A stretch of DNA of 64,000 bases, taken from the NCBI GenBank assembly GCA_030586155.1, contig CP130741.1:1854680-1918679 (forward strand). The letters are read 5' to 3'. The stretch is from Eubacteriaceae bacterium ES3. GTDB lineage: Bacteria; Bacillota; Clostridia; Eubacteriales; Eubacteriaceae. Below, one piece after another: positions 6,686 to 15,645 of the stretch. Both the position numbers and the translations under genes were made by a program. How positions within the stretch are numbered: the first letter of the stretch is position 1; every line of letters begins with the position of its first letter. The notes below the pieces were generated by a model, which was not told the origin of the DNA, searched no databases, and was given only the letters and a program-made list of their open reading frames with translations.

Positions 6686-8575
6686 TTACTGACCGCTAAA
6701 AACCTGGACCTGGTTTCGGCCATTATTTTTGGCCCGATAAAGGGCGGTATCAGCCTGCTCAACCAATTTTTCCGGTCCGACTTTAACAGTTGGAATTATC
6801 GAAGAAACGCCAATACTGACCGTGACACAATCTTTCACAAGGGACTCACTGTGGGGGATACCGCTTTCCTCAATTTTTTGCCGCAACATCTGTGAGGTTT
6901 TAAGTGCCTCGATTTCATTTGCTTCCGGCAAAAGAATCACAAATTCCTCACCGCCAAATCTGACTGCCATATCGGTTGCCCGGGACAAAGATGCTTTTAG
7001 GATACTGGCAATTTGGGCAAGACAGTCGTCGCCGGCCAGATGACCATATGTGTCATTGAAAAATTTAAAATAATCGATGTCAATAAAAATCAGGGAAATG
7101 GGATGACTGTAGCGCAAACAGCGTTTCCACTCCATATCGATCACCTCATCGTATTTACGGCGGTTCCATAGTCCCGTCAGGGGATCCCGAAGGGATAGTT
7201 TTTGCAGCTCTTCGTTGGCTTTTTGAAGCTCCAGTTTCTGTTGTTCAACCTTCTGATTTGACTCCGATAAGGCTTGTGTTCTCTGGGTTACGATTTCATC
7301 CAGGTGAGCATTCATCTGGGTTTTAAACTCCAGCGAATCCGAAAATGTTTTCGCCATATGAAATGAATAAGCAATCACAAAAATTAATTGACCTGTCGAA
7401 CTGTAGTCATCATTTCTAAAAATCATCTGCAACAGAGGTGGACATTGATTATTGATAAAAAAGCTTTGCGAAATAATATCGATGAAGATGGTAAGAATCA
7501 GGATTAGGCCACCCAGGCTGATCAGAAAAGTCCCCTTAACCCGGTGTCGCCAGATATTGACAAATCGGGTCAGCATGTAGCCGATCAGAAAAAGGCACCA
7601 TATCTGATAGCTTGTATTGAAGGCATGGAAGAAGCCAAGTGGTATAAACATTACAATTAATGCATAAATAAGACCTACATACAAAGAGAGATCAACCATT
7701 TTAGCATGAAAATAGTCAGGTAAAATCGCTCCAAAGAACAGGATAATCATGGGTGGACTCAAATAGAAAAGCATGGTTTGGATCTTCCTGAAGTAGGTAA
7801 AATCACCGTTTTGAAAAAGCGTGTAATAATATCCCTCGCCAGCCATTAAAGTACGGGCTGCAACCAGCATACAGAATAATCCAAAGTAAAGCGATGAATA
7901 ATCCTTTTTCCGGAAAAAAAACAGGGCCAGATGATAAAAGCCCATAATAACCAGGGCACCAAAAATTGCCAGCGAAGTATTTAATTTGCTTTCCCGCAAG
8001 GCCTGAATACCTGCTGCGCTCCCCATTTCAATTTCGCTCAACATACCACCGTTTGGCATATAGTAATTGGAAACCAGCAAAATAATTTCATTTTCACCTT
8101 CCCGCGCATTAAAAAAGGCAATTTGCGGCAGATACTGGGCAACCATATCCTCCTCGTCCCGACCAATTAAGCCAGCGGAGGCAATGAGTTTCCCGTTTAT
8201 ATACATCTCGTAAGCGGTTTGCACTTTCGGTATCTTTATTCCCAGGATGTCGGTTTTATCTGATGTAAAGGTCAGGCGATAAGTTGCATACCCCTGGCCC
8301 GGCAACTTTTCACCGTCAATGGCATATCTGTTCCAGGTGGAAGGTACATCAACAATAGCACTTAATTCACCCTGGTCGATCATAAATGGATACAAGAGCT
8401 GGTTCCAGTAGAATTCCCATTCACCGGAAAGACTGACGAGTTGCTGATTAAGATCAACTTCAGTTAAATCCAAACGGCCCTGACTTGCACTGGTTGGGGT
8501 GATTCTATTTACACAGCCGGTTAAAAGGGGAGTCAGCAAAAGCAGAACAAGTAAAGTTTTTTTGTTATTTTTCAT
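6686..8575 (-). CDS. Membrane diguanylate cyclase with DISM-type sensor (copy 2 of a tandem pair)
   Basis: A 629-residue enzyme that would make cyclic di-GMP from two GTP. The N-terminus has a lipoprotein-like signal (LLTPLLTGC). An extracytoplasmic beta-sandwich follows (GEWEFYWNQLL, about residues 30-190), as in 7TMR-DISM sensors that often bind carbohydrates, then about seven membrane helices (200-400), a coiled coil (about 420-460) and a GGDEF domain. The active site is GGEEF, and the RATD five residues before it is the inhibitory I-site, so product feedback is likely. It is the downstream member of a tandem duplication, with 41 bp between the genes. AAAGGGG precedes the ATG. It is probably transcribed from the activator-type promoter at 10567-10616. 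Confidence 0.92.
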   Translation of the reverse strand: MKNNKKTLLVLLLLTPLLTGCVNRITPTSASQGRLDLTEVDLNQQLVSLSGEWEFYWNQLLYPFMIDQGELSAIVDVPSTWNRYAIDGEKLPGQGYATYRLTFTSDKTDILGIKIPKVQTAYEMYINGKLIASAGLIGRDEEDMVAQYLPQIAFFNAREGENEIILLVSNYYMPNGGMLSEIEMGSAAGIQALRESKLNTSLAIFGALVIMGFYHLALFFFRKKDYSSLYFGLFCMLVAARTLMAGEGYYYTLFQNGDFTYFRKIQTMLFYLSPPMIILFFGAILPDYFHAKMVDLSLYVGLIYALIVMFIPLGFFHAFNTSYQIWCLFLIGYMLTRFVNIWRHRVKGTFLISLGGLILILTIFIDIISQSFFINNQCPPLLQMIFRNDDYSSTGQLIFVIAYSFHMAKTFSDSLEFKTQMNAHLDEIVTQRTQALSESNQKVEQQKLELQKANEELQKLSLRDPLTGLWNRRKYDEVIDMEWKRCLRYSHPISLIFIDIDYFKFFNDTYGHLAGDDCLAQIASILKASLSRATDMAVRFGGEEFVILLPEANEIEALKTSQMLRQKIEESGIPHSESLVKDCVTVSIGVSSIIPTVKVGPEKLVEQADTALYRAKNNGRNQVQVFSGQ

Positions 8576-8616
8576 TAACTACCCCTTTCTGGACACTAAT
8601 AATTTTTCGTTTGAAA

Positions 8617-10497
8617 TCAATAGACCTGCACCTGATTTCGGCCATTGTTTTTAGCCCGATAAAGGGCTTCATCCGCTTCCATCACCAGTATTTCCGGTGT
8701 TGTTTTTATGGATGGTACCATAGCCGATACCCCAACACTGACGGTTACGCAGTCTTTAACCTGGGAATCGCAATGGGGAATTCCCTGATTTTCGATTTTT
8801 TCAAGCAGCATATGCGCGGTCTTCATGGCTTCAGACTGGTCAGTTTCCGGCTGCAATATCACAAATTCTTCACCACCATAACGCACAGCCATATCAGTTG
8901 CGCGGGACAAGGAAGAATTGAGGATATCGGCAATAATGATCAGGCATTTATCGCCAGCCAGATGTCCATAGGTATCATTAAAATTCTTGAAGTAATCAAT
9001 ATCAATAAAAATCACTGCAATTGAATGTTTGTAGCGCAAGCAGCGCTTCCATTCAATAGCTAAGACTTCGTCATATTTCCGGCGATTCCACAAACCGGTT
9101 AGGGGATCGTGATAAGAGATTTTTTTCAGCTCGGCATTAGCTTTTTCAAGGGCGGTTTTCTGTTGCTCAATCTGTTGGTTGGAAACCGTTAGGGCATCCG
9201 TTTTTAAAGCCACTATATCATCCAGCTCCAGATTAGTTGCAGTTGTAAATGCCAGGCTATCGGCGTACTTTTTAGCCAGATGCAAGGAATAGACCATTAC
9301 AAAAATCAGTTGCCCGGTCGATAAATAGTTATTATTTTTAAAAAGCATCTGCAGATAAAGCGGCCACTGATCATTGACAATTCCAGTCTGAGGTATGATA
9401 TCCATTAAAACGGCGATTAATAGAGGAATGCCCCCCAAAACAATCACTAGACTTTCTTTTTCATGCCGTAGAATAATCCTGACAAACTGTACCACCATAT
9501 ATAAAATCAGAAAAAGGCACCAGGGCAGATAAATCATGCTGAAAACAGAAAACACAGAGGCCGGCATCAGTATTACGGCAAAGACATAAAAAAGACTTAC
9601 GAAAAGTGATAAATCGGCTATTTTTTTGTGGAAGAAATCCGGCAGAATTGCCTTGAAAAACAGCACGAGCATTGGCGGCATCAAGTAAAATAGAATCGAT
9701 TGAATCTTCCGCATTAAAGTAAAATCAGCATTCTGAAACAGGGTGTAATAATAGGAATCGCCTATCATCATCGTTCTCAGGGCGACCAGGATACAAAACA
9801 GGCCAAAGAATAAAGAAGCATGATCCTTTTTTCTAAAAAGAAACATCGCCAGATGATAAATTCCAATAATAGACAGGGCTCCAAATAGAAACAGCGAGTA
9901 ATTAAGGCTTCTTTCCCGCATCAGCTGGATGTTCGCCGCACTGCCCAATTCGATATCGCCCACCAGTCCGCCGCTGGCCATATAGTAATTTGAAACCAGC
10001 ATCACCAGTTCATTTTCACCTTCCCGGGCATTAAAATAGGCAATCTGTGAAAGATACTGGGCCGTCATCGCGTCTTTACTTGTTCCTACAACCCCTGCTG
10101 AAGCCACCAGCTTATTGTTAATATAAAGCTCATAAGCAGTTTTAATCTTTGGTAGTTTAATTCCATAAATACCATTCTGTGAAGAATTAAATGTTAAACG
10201 GTAAGTTCCATATCCCTGACCTGGAATCGTCTGACCATCGATCTCAAACTGAGTCCATGAAGATGGAAGCTTAATATAGCCATTTAGTTCTCCCTCATTA
10301 ATGCTTTCCGGAAGAAGCAACTGATTCCAGTAGAATTCCCATTCCCCAGAAAGTGTTATGATCTCATTTTCCAGATCCAGACCACTTAAGTCCACATGCC
10401 CGTCATCGGCTTTACTTTGTGTAACTTGCTTCACGCATCCGCTTAGAAGAGGCATCAACAGAACTAAGACGATAATTATCTTTTTTATCTTATTCAT
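8617..10497 (-). CDS. Membrane diguanylate cyclase with DISM-type sensor (copy 1 of a tandem pair)
   Basis: A 626-residue paralogue of the gene at 6686-8575, collinear over its whole length. It has a lipobox-like signal (LMPLLSGC), a DISM beta-sandwich with GEWEFYWNQLL, about seven membrane helices, a linker helix and a GGDEF domain with GGEEF and the I-site RATD. Both copies keep all residues expected for activity. The sensor halves differ more than the catalytic halves, so the two may respond to different ligands. AAAGGGGG precedes the ATG. Its promoter carries the same 20-bp direct-repeat element as the exopolysaccharide operon, which suggests shared control of c-di-GMP synthesis and matrix production. 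Confidence 0.92.
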   Translation of the reverse strand: MNKIKKIIIVLVLLMPLLSGCVKQVTQSKADDGHVDLSGLDLENEIITLSGEWEFYWNQLLLPESINEGELNGYIKLPSSWTQFEIDGQTIPGQGYGTYRLTFNSSQNGIYGIKLPKIKTAYELYINNKLVASAGVVGTSKDAMTAQYLSQIAYFNAREGENELVMLVSNYYMASGGLVGDIELGSAANIQLMRERSLNYSLFLFGALSIIGIYHLAMFLFRKKDHASLFFGLFCILVALRTMMIGDSYYYTLFQNADFTLMRKIQSILFYLMPPMLVLFFKAILPDFFHKKIADLSLFVSLFYVFAVILMPASVFSVFSMIYLPWCLFLILYMVVQFVRIILRHEKESLVIVLGGIPLLIAVLMDIIPQTGIVNDQWPLYLQMLFKNNNYLSTGQLIFVMVYSLHLAKKYADSLAFTTATNLELDDIVALKTDALTVSNQQIEQQKTALEKANAELKKISYHDPLTGLWNRRKYDEVLAIEWKRCLRYKHSIAVIFIDIDYFKNFNDTYGHLAGDKCLIIIADILNSSLSRATDMAVRYGGEEFVILQPETDQSEAMKTAHMLLEKIENQGIPHCDSQVKDCVTVSVGVSAMVPSIKTTPEILVMEADEALYRAKNNGRNQVQVY

Positions 10498-10566
10498 TAA
10501 ATCCCCCTTTTACAGTAAATGTAAATCATTTTTATCGTAACAATATAAATACATACAGATACTGTC

Positions 10567-10616
10567 ATTATATCAAATAACTTTTTTGACTACAACGTGT
10601 GACAAAAAGTGTGACA
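10567..10616 (-). promoter_or_regulatory. Promoter of the tandem cyclases with a 20-bp direct-repeat activator site
   Basis: On the minus strand TGTCACACTTTTTGTCACAC (10616-10597) is followed after 1 nt by the -35 box TTGTAG (10595-10590), a 17-nt spacer and the -10 box TATAAT (10572-10567). The two GTCACAC half-sites are direct repeats 12 nt apart, about one helical turn. The weak -35 with an adjoining repeat is typical of a promoter that needs an activator. Confidence 0.75.
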
Positions 10617-10628
10617 GCAATAATTAAA

Positions 10629-10664
10629 GGGGACGACTCTTTGTTTAAACAAAAAATCGTCCCC
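10629..10664 (-). terminator. Terminator-like hairpin after the DUF4301 gene
   Basis: GGGGACGA and TCGTCCCC form an 8-bp GC-rich stem with a 20-nt AT loop. On the minus strand it is followed by TTTAATTATT. It separates the DUF4301 gene from the cyclase promoter. Confidence 0.65.
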
Positions 10665-10671
10665 AAATATT

Positions 10672-12033
10672 TTAGCCCTTGATTGGCTTATGCCCCTCAC
10701 GCAATAAATCATTAACCGTTTTGACTGGATTAAAGGTAGACAGCGGAACCTCTACAAATAAGGTATTCCAGTTATCCATGGCACCGTTCCACAAACCCGG
10801 ATGTTCCAGGGCTTTAAGCTTTCGACCCCTGTAGGTCTTCTCACTGATAAAGTAGCGGTCAGGATTAGTGAAATCCAGTAAATTAAACTTTTGCCCTTGA
10901 TAATCTTTTATAAAACAAACCAGATCTACCGGATTGAAAAACTGCGACTGACTGACCAGGTCTTTTTTCTCTTTATCGTTTAAATCAATTTCTGACATTT
11001 CACAAATCTGCAGATCCAGATAATCGCCGTTGTCCACCACAAAAGGTCCGCCCCCTGGCTCGCCCTGATTTTTCACCACTCCGCAAACCCGCAGTGGCCG
11101 GTTTAAAAAGCCAAGCGCTGTATCTTTGGTGACTGCTTTCTTGCTTTTGATATGTAGGGTGTTTTCAATAAAGTCTGATACCAGTTCTAAATCAGCCGAG
11201 TCAGAATTCAGCTGTTCAATATATCCATCTATCTGCTGCTTAACCTGATAACCAATGGAGGCCAGCTTTTTCTTGGAATCGATGGTTGTCTTAACACGGT
11301 CCCGATGACAGACGTTATCAATATTCTTAATGAAGATTATATCTCCGTCCAAGTCATTAAGGTTTTCAATTAAGGCACCGTGGCCGCCGGCCCGGTATAG
11401 GATTTCCCCATTTTCGTCGAGAAAAGGCTGATTATCCATATCAACGGCCAGGGTATCTGTAGATTTTTTCTGAAAGGAATGGGTAATCTCGAACTTGTCC
11501 TTCCCTGCTAAAGCTTTTTCAACATACTGGTCGAATAATAATTCATGTTCCGCCGAAATGGTAAAATGCAGTCTGGCCCTGTCTTTGCCAGCGTACTGCT
11601 CACATTCGTAGATATGTTCATCAATCGGGGTGACCGACCTGTCCCCGTAAGTATGGACCTTTAAGAGGGCTTTGGGTAAATTGCCGTAATTGAGACCATC
11701 AGTCAGGAGCAGTCTAATTAGCTGGCTTTTACCTTCTGCGGTGTCCCATTCTTGTCCGTTTAGAACTTTTTTCAGGTCATCAAAAAAGGCAAGTTCTTCT
11801 ATATTATCAAAAAACTTTTTTATAAATTCGGTCTCCTGCTGATCCTCCAGGTATTGGTATAAGTCTTTAAACATTCGGGTAGCCGCTCCGCTGGCGGGAA
11901 TAAACTTGATACATTCCTGACTAAGATAATCATCACTGATCTGATTAGCAGTTGTCAGTTCTTTAGTGGATACCGCTGCCCAAATATTTACATATTGAGT
12001 GCCTTTAATAAACTTCTCAATCATCGTTTCCAT
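10672..12033 (-). CDS. DUF4301 family protein
   Basis: A 453-residue soluble protein with no signal peptide or membrane segment. FIPASGAATRMFK near residue 44 is the hallmark of DUF4301 and resembles the phosphate-binding loop of nucleotide-sugar pyrophosphorylases. Further conserved blocks are YRAGGHGALIENLN, IFIKNIDNVCHRDR (like the uridine- and sugar-binding parts of UDP-sugar pyrophosphorylases) and NQGEPGGGPF. A nucleotidyltransferase-like role is an inference; no reaction is established for the family as far as I know. The family is better known from Bacteroidetes, so horizontal acquisition is possible. It appears to be monocistronic. Confidence 0.72.
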   Translation of the reverse strand: METMIEKFIKGTQYVNIWAAVSTKELTTANQISDDYLSQECIKFIPASGAATRMFKDLYQYLEDQQETEFIKKFFDNIEELAFFDDLKKVLNGQEWDTAEGKSQLIRLLLTDGLNYGNLPKALLKVHTYGDRSVTPIDEHIYECEQYAGKDRARLHFTISAEHELLFDQYVEKALAGKDKFEITHSFQKKSTDTLAVDMDNQPFLDENGEILYRAGGHGALIENLNDLDGDIIFIKNIDNVCHRDRVKTTIDSKKKLASIGYQVKQQIDGYIEQLNSDSADLELVSDFIENTLHIKSKKAVTKDTALGFLNRPLRVCGVVKNQGEPGGGPFVVDNGDYLDLQICEMSEIDLNDKEKKDLVSQSQFFNPVDLVCFIKDYQGQKFNLLDFTNPDRYFISEKTYRGRKLKALEHPGLWNGAMDNWNTLFVEVPLSTFNPVKTVNDLLREGHKPIKG

Positions 12034-12307
12034 TAAATCCTCCCTCTGGTGATCCGAAAATAAATAAACTTTTTATATTGATGTATATAGGTACTATTAT
12101 AGCATTAGTGGTAGGGGTTTATTTAATAATATTGAAAGAATATTTAAAACACAATTATTTGATATGCCAATCTAGGACTTATACCAACAAAAATTAATAA
12201 AATAAAACCTTTATATATAGAGAGAGTACGAAAGCTTCTAACTTTAATCACAATAAAAGAACTTTATCTTCTTTTGGAATGCTTATAGTCACCAAGAAGA
12301 AAATGTT

Positions 12308-12358
12308 TGCCACACTAACTGTCACATCTTATTGATAAATATAAATACAGTTTATATT
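12308..12358 (+). promoter_or_regulatory. Fourth direct-repeat promoter, pointing right into a non-coding region
   Basis: On the plus strand TGCCACACTAACTGTCACAT (12308-12327) is followed after 1 nt by TTATTG (12329-12334), a 17-nt spacer and TTATAT (12352-12357). The spacing is identical to the promoters at 10567-10616, 55373-55422 and 55651-55700. There is no plus-strand gene downstream; the transcript from about 12364 would contain the foldable element at 12405-12499. Confidence 0.55.
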
Positions 12359-12404
12359 TGTCAAAATTATTGGGGAAAATAATCCAAGAAACAATCGAAA
12401 TAAG

Positions 12405-12499
12405 GGATGGAAAAAAGACCGTGATTAAAGGGTAATTGTCTGGAAGCTATCAGAATCCTGATCAAACCCAAAGGTCACGGGGCTCATGGTTCAACATCC
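12405..12499 (+). ncRNA. Possible structured RNA, class unknown (alternatively a minus-strand terminator region)
   Basis: Four nested pairings are visible: GGATG (12405-12409) with CATCC (12495-12499), CCGTGA (12419-12424) with TCACGG (12475-12480), GGGT (12430-12433) with ACCC (12466-12469), and ATCAG (12449-12453) with CTGAT (12458-12462). It lies about 40 nt downstream of the promoter at 12308-12358. On the opposite strand the CCGTGA stem is followed by TCTTTTTT, so it can also end transcription from the gene at 12551. It matches no riboswitch class that I recognise. The rest of the gap 12034-12550 is AT-rich and shows nothing else. Confidence 0.4.
12411..12480 (-). terminator. Probable terminator of the flavodoxin and Cys-cluster transcript
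   Basis: On the minus strand CCGTGA and TCACGG close a branched stem that is followed at once by TCTTTTTT (12416-12411). A second small hairpin (12556-12579, arms ATTCTTCAAA) covers the end of the upstream gene. Confidence 0.5.
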
Positions 12500-12550
12500 A
12501 CTCCTTTTGTAGAAAAATAAGCGTTTAAATCAAAGATAACCTCAGACCTC

Positions 12551-13129
12551 TTAAAATTCTTCAAAACCCTTTGAAGAATAGCGCATCAATATATTCCCTG
12601 CTGCCAAGCGCTCTTTGGAGGAATAATCGACATAATACTTAATGATGGGAATCTTAATCAGTTCCAGCCAGCCAGTATAAACACCATCGATAAAGGCCTG
12701 GCGCCACTTAGACGTTTTTTCAATCAGAACACAGTCGTGAATCTGGTCTTTTTCAATCACCAGCGAAAAGTCCCCATTTTCCAGATGGGGTTCAAAGGGG
12801 TAGGTCCGGCATTGGATGGGTCGATAATCGCGCAGGCAGCCTTTTGGCAAATGACAATATATATAGTAGGCTTTCTTTATTTTTGGGGGGAGTTCGTAAT
12901 TTCGATGACTATGTACTTCATAATCGTTGGCGACCTCCCTTTGCATATATTCGTATTCCAGCGGTAACAGATACATACCTAGCCGATTGCCATTGGCGTC
13001 AATCCGGCGACAGCAATGGTAGCCGCATAATTCGCCGCAGTTACCATCAATCATCGCTTCATCCATTAGCTGATAGGCTTTTTGAAAAATCGCCTGATAT
13101 TCAATTTGCATTGTTTGTTTAACTGCCAT
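12551..13129 (-). CDS. Cysteine-cluster protein of the YkgJ/UPF0153 type
   Basis: About 192 residues. Cysteines are spaced as in the YkgJ-like putative metal or Fe-S cluster family: CGELCGYHCC near the N-terminus, then CHLPKGCLRDYRPIQCRTYPF with the conserved Arg-Pro-x-x-Cys-Arg-x-Tyr-Pro-Phe block. No signal peptide or membrane helix is seen. The ATG at 13129 is preferred because CGGAG lies 5 nt upstream; an ATG at 13144 would add five residues. It follows the flavodoxin gene by 18 bp, so the pair forms a likely redox-related operon. The function and bound metal are unknown. Confidence 0.75.
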   Translation of the reverse strand: MAVKQTMQIEYQAIFQKAYQLMDEAMIDGNCGELCGYHCCRRIDANGNRLGMYLLPLEYEYMQREVANDYEVHSHRNYELPPKIKKAYYIYCHLPKGCLRDYRPIQCRTYPFEPHLENGDFSLVIEKDQIHDCVLIEKTSKWRQAFIDGVYTGWLELIKIPIIKYYVDYSSKERLAAGNILMRYSSKGFEEF

Positions 13130-13147
13130 TGCTGCTCCGTTCATTTA

Positions 13148-13681
13148 TTACGCTTTTAAAAAGGCTTCAATCTCCGCTAAATTCCGACTGTCAACGTCAT
13201 TGTGTTTCGACTGAAAAAACTCAAGAAATTCCCTGTCCTCTGCTGATAAGGACTCCGGCTCGGCGTCCTGTTTTTTCTTAAGCGACTTGGCCACTTTTTC
13301 CAGCATGATGCGCAATGGGAATTTAAGTTTTTCCGGATCAAAACCACCTTGTAAATAGAATAACGGACATCCTAATTCGCTAATCGAACTATTCTTCTCC
13401 ATCAGTTTTCGGGTATTTTCTTCCGATGCGCCATTGGCTCCAACGGCAAAGACTGCAAGCCTTTGATTGCTCCCCCCGGGAATCAGCTTGATGAACTTAC
13501 TGAGGCCGACAATTGCTGACGCCCTTACCCAACCGCCAAAGACCAGCTGGTCGTATTTAGTCAACTCAACCTTTGAGACTTGATTAAAGGCTATAGCCTG
13601 ACAATCCATATGATTTGCAAGCGCCTGGGCATATTCTTTGGTATGGCCGCTATCAGATTTGTAAATAACAAGTGTTTTCAT
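13148..13681 (-). CDS. Flavodoxin-domain protein
   Basis: A 177-residue protein that begins with a flavodoxin fold. YKSDSGHTKEYAQAL at the N-terminus is the FMN phosphate-binding loop, and QLVFGGWVRASAI and VFAVGANG correspond to the other two flavin loops. The C-terminal third is a helical, Lys- and Glu-rich extension. It would carry electrons, possibly for the Cys-cluster protein encoded directly downstream. AAAGGAG lies 5 nt before the second of two adjacent ATGs, so 13681 is chosen. The IS1380-type element inserted 107 bp upstream may have separated it from its original promoter. Confidence 0.82.
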   Translation of the reverse strand: MKTLVIYKSDSGHTKEYAQALANHMDCQAIAFNQVSKVELTKYDQLVFGGWVRASAIVGLSKFIKLIPGGSNQRLAVFAVGANGASEENTRKLMEKNSSISELGCPLFYLQGGFDPEKLKFPLRIMLEKVAKSLKKKQDAEPESLSAEDREFLEFFQSKHNDVDSRNLAEIEAFLKA

Positions 13682-13787
13682 CATTACTCCTTTATCGCAA
13701 AAACGAATCCTTTCTGCTCTGAACAACTCTCTTAACATAATAAAATGGCAAAATTATCGGTCCAGTGGTGACTTTTATTTTACTTAT

Positions 13788-15439
13788 CCTGAATTATTCA
13801 TCCAGCAATGAGCAATCTTAAAATCGAGAAACAACATCTTTTTCAAGGATTAAATACACAGACGGTTGAATTTCAACCCAAAAAGGGTAGACGAATCCCG
13901 TAGATGTTATTTTCAAGATTTTAAGTTGCCAAAGATCATCAGTTACTGTTATTCCAGCTGCGGAAGTTGTCTGATATTTTCTAAAGTTTTATAAAATTCA
14001 TCTTTGTAGGGACAACTGCTACATAGCTTGAAATAAATATAGCTTGCTGCTTTTACGATTTTCGAAGCAATTTTTAGCAGCTTTAAACGAATGGTATCGA
14101 TCTGCATCTTTTTCATGCTCTTCGGCAGAACCAATCGTCTGAAACAATTAAACAGATTATAAGCCAACACATGCAGTTGCAGTCGGTTGGCATTGACTAC
14201 TTTGGATTTACTTCCGGTAGAAGCGAAGCCAAATCCGGACTTGCTTTCTTTGATGAAATTCTCCATAGTGCCTCGGTTACGATAGTATCTTAGGATTTCT
14301 TCAGGTTTCAAGTCCATATTGGTTACAATGAAGGAATGCTGAATGGTGAACTGATTGCAAGGTTTCTCCACTTTAACAACTACCCTGCGCGGGTACTCCC
14401 ACTTGCCTGCTTTGTAATAAAACTCATCATAGCGGACAATATACTGGGACATATCTTCTTTCATCGCTTCAAATATTTCATGATCAAGATGTTTCGCTTT
14501 GTCATTTAAAACACTGTTCGCTTTTAAACGGATCGCATAAGACACACCATTGGTTTCGCATTGCTTGTACAAATCAGGCGTTGCAAACCCGCTGTCACCA
14601 CGTAAATACAGCTCTATGTCGGGATACTCCGTGAAATATTCATCAAGTAGAGGTTGCATAAAATCAACAACCCCAGTGGAACTGTAGTCCGTTCCATCAC
14701 GGAGATCTGCTTTCAGCAGATCACCGGTTAATCCGTCGTAACAAAGTAATGGATGATAACCATGTACCCTGTAATGATAGTTGAAACCTTCACCTTCCTG
14801 TTTTCCATAGGTATTCAATAGGGTGGAGTCCAAATCCAGCAATACCTGTTTTGGACGTTTTATTTTATAAGCAGATGTCCGCATTGCTTTAATGATGGCA
14901 TCAAATTTTGGCAGCGTTTTATCATCCATCCGGTTCCAGAATCTTGACAGAGTCGGTTGAGAAGCCAGTGCTTTTTTACCCAGAATGTTTGTAAAGACAG
15001 GTTCATTTGTCAATTCATCAGCATCGTCATCTTCAAAGTAACCAGCAATGATCTGATATACCATTTGGCACAGGTTTTGATCATCCTTATGCTGACGACT
15101 GGTCTTCTCATCAGTTTTGAAGTTGCTGACATGTTTATGGAAACTGAATTTATGAGCAAATTCTTTGATCAGAATCAGTCCGGAATCAGAGGATAAATCA
15201 CCGCCATCGAAATTTATTTTGATTTTTTTATTGCTTTCTAACTGAAGTGCATCTAAACTAGACATATGAAGAGTTTCTCCTTTGTTTGGTTTTGGTTTGG
15301 TCACTTAAATTTTAACAAAGTTGGAGCTCTTTTTCTATTGTCTTAGCTTCACTTATTTAGTGAAAAGCAAAAATAATCAAAAACACTGTATCTATGCGGC
15401 ACAATGTGCCGTTAATTGTATCTGGATGAATAATTCAGG
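13788..15439 (-). mobile_element. Complete IS1380-family insertion sequence
   Basis: The element is 1652 bp, bounded by perfect 18-bp inverted repeats (CCTGAATTATTCATCCAG at 13788-13805 and its complement at 15422-15439) and by a 5-bp target duplication CTTAT (13783-13787 and 15440-15444). The transposase is intact. Perfect ends and duplication point to a recent insertion. Confidence 0.95.
13949..15265 (-). CDS. IS1380-family transposase
   Basis: A 438-residue DDE transposase. The first conserved block is FDGGDLSSDSGLILI near residue 20. Catalytic-region blocks visible are LLDLDSTLLNTYGKQEG (first Asp), YLRGDSGFATPDLY (second Asp) and YRNRGTMENFIKESKSGF (Glu, the YREK-like motif). The ATG at 15265 has AGGAG 12 nt upstream; a GTG at 15304 has no ribosome site. 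No frameshift or internal stop is present, so the element is probably active. Confidence 0.95.
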   Translation of the reverse strand: MSSLDALQLESNKKIKINFDGGDLSSDSGLILIKEFAHKFSFHKHVSNFKTDEKTSRQHKDDQNLCQMVYQIIAGYFEDDDADELTNEPVFTNILGKKALASQPTLSRFWNRMDDKTLPKFDAIIKAMRTSAYKIKRPKQVLLDLDSTLLNTYGKQEGEGFNYHYRVHGYHPLLCYDGLTGDLLKADLRDGTDYSSTGVVDFMQPLLDEYFTEYPDIELYLRGDSGFATPDLYKQCETNGVSYAIRLKANSVLNDKAKHLDHEIFEAMKEDMSQYIVRYDEFYYKAGKWEYPRRVVVKVEKPCNQFTIQHSFIVTNMDLKPEEILRYYRNRGTMENFIKESKSGFGFASTGSKSKVVNANRLQLHVLAYNLFNCFRRLVLPKSMKKMQIDTIRLKLLKIASKIVKAASYIYFKLCSSCPYKDEFYKTLENIRQLPQLE

Positions 15440-15645
15440 CTTATTTAAGTTTATTATAGCACTTTTACCCTTGTTGATTTAATATTTTAGAAACTCAACT
15501 GCTTTTAAATTACAATCAGACGAGAAAAAATAAAGCTGAAATGGTTACCATATCTTATCATTTTCATCAAAATATTAATTATATTTAAAAAATGAAATAT
15601 TACAGCTTTAAAAATGAATTATACAAAATAAATCTACATAAACGC

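Noticed and set aside
12405-12499. A known riboswitch (TPP, SAM, cobalamin, c-di-GMP, ZTP) in the gap after the DUF4301 gene
   Set aside because: None of the conserved cores of these classes is present; it is reported only as an unknown foldable element.
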